From assembly GCA_016291995.1 (NCBI GenBank), contig JAEEZV010000063.1, forward strand, positions 1-5,728: a stretch of 5,728 nucleotides of DNA, given 5' to 3'. The DNA comes from Caryophanales bacterium (GTDB lineage: Bacteria > Bacillota_I > Bacilli_A > RF39 > UBA660). A program made the translations under genes and the position numbers. Positions 4,631 to 5,728 of this stretch are shown piece after piece. The first letter of the stretch is position 1. The number at the start of each line of letters is the position of its first letter. The notes under the pieces are model-generated. The model did not search any database. It was not told the DNA's origin and saw only the letters and a list, made by a program, of their open reading frames with translations.

Positions 4631-5125
4631 GTGGCAAATGCAAAGGTTCTTGAACAAAAGGCTGCAGTTGTATCTGAAATTAAAAATAAATTTGAGAATG
4701 CAAAATCAGTAGTTTTGTTTGATTATCGTGGACTTAGTGTTGGTGAAGTTACTGAACTTAGAAGAAAACTAAGAGAAAGTGGAGCTGACTATAAAGTATA
4801 TAAGAATACTTTAACTAAGAGAGCACTTGATGAGCTAAAGATCGATATGACTGAACATTTAGCTGGACCTAGTGCGATATCATTTGGTACAGATGAACTT
4901 TCAATTGTAAAAGTTTTAAGTGATTATGCTAAAGATCATGAAGCATTACAAATTAAAGCTGGAATAGTTGAAGGAAAAGTTGCTGGATTAGAAGACTTGA
5001 AGAGATATGCGGCAATTCCATCAAGAGATACATTGCTAACTCAATTAGCAGCTGGTCTTATGGGAACTGTTAGAGACTTATCTATATGCTTAGATTTATA
5101 TGCTAAGGAAAAGGAAAATAATTAA
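4631..5125 (+). CDS. rplJ: 50S ribosomal protein L10
   Basis: From GTG 4631 the product has 164 residues and begins MANAKVLEQKAAVVSEI, the normal L10 opening. Starting at the in-frame ATG 4619 would add MCKK, which the family lacks. Motifs are DYRGLSV (31-37), YKVYKNTL (54-61, more often KVVKNTL), GPSAISFG (79-86) and IPSRDTLLTQLAAGLMG (129-145). The C-terminal helix (about 147-160) is the platform for L7/L12 dimers. L10 anchors the L7/L12 stalk to 23S rRNA beside L11. The L10(L12)4 complex is the feedback regulator that acts on leaders like the one upstream. rplL follows after 18 nt and is plainly cotranscribed. L12 is needed in several copies per L10, which fits the much stronger ribosome-binding site of rplL. 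Confidence 0.94.
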   Translation: MANAKVLEQKAAVVSEIKNKFENAKSVVLFDYRGLSVGEVTELRRKLRESGADYKVYKNTLTKRALDELKIDMTEHLAGPSAISFGTDELSIVKVLSDYAKDHEALQIKAGIVEGKVAGLEDLKRYAAIPSRDTLLTQLAAGLMGTVRDLSICLDLYAKEKENN

Positions 5126-5143
5126 TTAAAGGAGGAAATAAAA

Positions 5144-5515
5144 ATGGCTAAATTAAATAAAGAAGATTTTATTAGTGCTTTAAAAGAAATGTCAATTCTT
5201 GAAATTAAAGAATTAGTTGATGCAATGAAGGAGGAATTTGGTGTTGATCCATCAGCTGTTGCTGTTGCTGCTGGTCCAGCTGTAGCTGCTGCTGCTGAAG
5301 AAGGCCCATCTAAAGTTAATGTTGTATTAACTGCTGCAGGTCCTAACAAAATCGCTGTTATCAAAATCGTTAGAGATATCACTGGTTTAGGATTAAAAGA
5401 AGCTAAAGATATCGCTGATAATGGTGGAAATGTTAAAGAAGGCGTTGACAAGGCTGAAGCTGAACAATTAAAAGCACAATTCGAAGAAGCTGGAGCTACT
5501 GTTGAATTAAAGTAG
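5144..5515 (+). CDS. rplL: 50S ribosomal protein L7/L12
   Basis: The 123-residue product has the family layout. The N-terminal dimerisation and L10-binding domain covers about 1-35 (FISALKEMSILEIKELVDAMKE). A flexible Ala/Val/Gly/Pro hinge follows at about 36-55. The C-terminal factor-binding domain, about 57-123, contains KIAVIKIVRDITGLGLKEAKD (69-89). This keeps the conserved lysines, arginine and GLGLKEAK that contact elongation factors. L7/L12 is the multicopy stalk protein that recruits and stimulates EF-Tu, EF-G, IF2 and release factors. The start is ATG 5144, eight nucleotides after AAAGGAGG (5128-5135). One small oddity: the loop usually written as VDGAPKPVKEGV reads ADNGGNVKEGV here (91-101), lacking the common proline. 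A good terminator follows directly, so this gene ends the operon. Confidence 0.97.
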   Translation: MAKLNKEDFISALKEMSILEIKELVDAMKEEFGVDPSAVAVAAGPAVAAAAEEGPSKVNVVLTAAGPNKIAVIKIVRDITGLGLKEAKDIADNGGNVKEGVDKAEAEQLKAQFEEAGATVELK

Positions 5516-5536
5516 TTTAGTAATTTAGATATTTTG

Positions 5537-5566
5537 AGAAGTCTTAGAGATAAGGCTTCTTTTTTT
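5537..5566 (+). terminator. Rho-independent terminator of rplJ-rplL
   Basis: AGAAGTCTTA (5537-5546) pairs with TAAGGCTTCT (5551-5560) over 10 bp with one G-U, around a GAGA tetraloop. Seven T follow (5560-5566). It lies 21 nt after the rplL stop and closes the ribosomal protein cluster. Confidence 0.92.
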
Positions 5567-5571
5567 ATAAT

Positions 5572-5596
5572 AAAAAGAAACTAATTAGATAGTTTC
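5572..5596 (-). terminator. Rho-independent terminator of gpmA (minus strand)
   Basis: GAAACTA (5577-5583) and TAGTTTC (5590-5596) form a 7-bp stem with a 6-nt loop. Read on the minus strand, the hairpin is followed by TTTTTATTAT. The gpmA stop codon (5585-5587) lies in the loop, so the hairpin starts within the coding sequence. It sits tail to tail with the rplL terminator, with only 5 nt between them. Confidence 0.78.
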
Positions 5597-5728
5597 GTCA
5601 ATATAATAATGTTTTATTGGCTTAAGATTATCATCTAATTCGTAACATATTGGTCTACCTGTATCTATTTCTAATTTTATAACTTCATCGTTACTTAGAT
5701 TATCTAGATATTTTATTAATCCTCTTAG
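5585..5728 (-). CDS. gpmA: 2,3-bisphosphoglycerate-dependent phosphoglycerate mutase, C-terminal 47 residues (5' part outside window)
   Basis: On the minus strand an open frame enters at 5728 and stops at TAA (5587-5585). It reads LRGLIKYLDNLSNDEVI, then IDTGRPICYELDDNLKPIKHYY. This matches the C-terminal end of GpmA, where the usual form is IPTGxPLVYELDxxLKPIxxYY, preceded by LRALVKYLDNIS. GpmA interconverts 3- and 2-phosphoglycerate in glycolysis in the cytoplasm through a phosphohistidine. The catalytic RHG motif is upstream, outside the window. The fragment ends soon after the YY (YYIDETI), a little earlier than some homologues. The gene converges on rplL and has its own terminator. The related GpmB and other histidine phosphatases lack this tail, so GpmA is the preferred call. 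Confidence 0.86.
   Translation of the reverse strand, partial: LRGLIKYLDNLSNDEVIKLEIDTGRPICYELDDNLKPIKHYYIDETI

Noticed and set aside
5226..5235. Internal GAAGGAGGAA in rplL as a second ribosome-binding site
   Set aside because: It encodes the conserved KEE of the N-terminal domain and no suitable start codon follows in frame.
5122..5451. 109-residue minus-strand open frame opposite rplL
   Set aside because: Its Ala/Ser/Thr-rich sequence is a shadow of the repetitive rplL hinge codons. It has no initiation signals.
5537..5560. The rplL terminator acting on both strands
   Set aside because: On the minus strand the hairpin is followed by CAAAATAT rather than a T-run. gpmA has its own better hairpin at 5577-5596.
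1..5728. tRNA genes, CRISPR arrays, insertion sequences or direct repeats
   Set aside because: No cloverleaf, regularly spaced repeats, transposase fragments or terminal inverted repeats were seen. The window is core chromosome.

Overview
This window looks like a piece of an AT-rich, low-GC Gram-positive (Bacillota-type) chromosome. The evidence is the strong AAGGAGG-type ribosome-binding sites, TTGACA/TATAAT promoters often with a TG extension, the A/T-biased codons, and the gene order parA-parB followed by secE-nusG-rplK-rplA-rplJ-rplL. All eleven visible stop codons are TAA or TAG, none TGA, and all tryptophans are TGG. I cannot name the genus. A Bacilli-related or Mollicutes-adjacent lineage is a guess.

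Layout. (1) 1-1022: the 3' end of parA (Soj), overlapped by a complete parB (Spo0J), ending in a terminator that starts inside the parB stop region. (2) 1023-1428: a single-gene cold-shock protein unit with two candidate promoters and its own terminator. (3) 1440-3121: a strong promoter, then secE, nusG (sharing one base) and an unrecognised 253-residue gene that contains an internal duplication and follows nusG by 19 nt. (4) 3155-4470: a separate promoter, a structured leader resembling the ribosomal protein L1 binding site, rplK, a second L1-like hairpin directly before the rplA ribosome-binding site, and rplA. (5) 4460-5566: a perfect consensus promoter whose -35 box lies in the last codons of rplA, a leader of the L10 type with a terminator/antiterminator switch, rplJ, rplL and a terminator. 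(6) 5572-5728: the 3' end of a convergent gpmA gene with its own terminator.

How it works together. ParA/ParB segregate the chromosome. SecE is a core subunit of the protein-export channel and NusG couples RNA polymerase to ribosomes and termination. L11, L1, L10 and L7/L12 build the two mobile stalks of the large ribosomal subunit. The RNA structures suggest the usual feedback: free L1 would limit rplK-rplA and the L10-L12 complex would limit rplJ-rplL.

The most unusual points are the duplicated-domain protein between nusG and rplK, the two L1-like RNA motifs in one operon (the first within a possible three-way junction at the mRNA 5' end), and the end of the cluster after rplL, where rpoB would usually follow.
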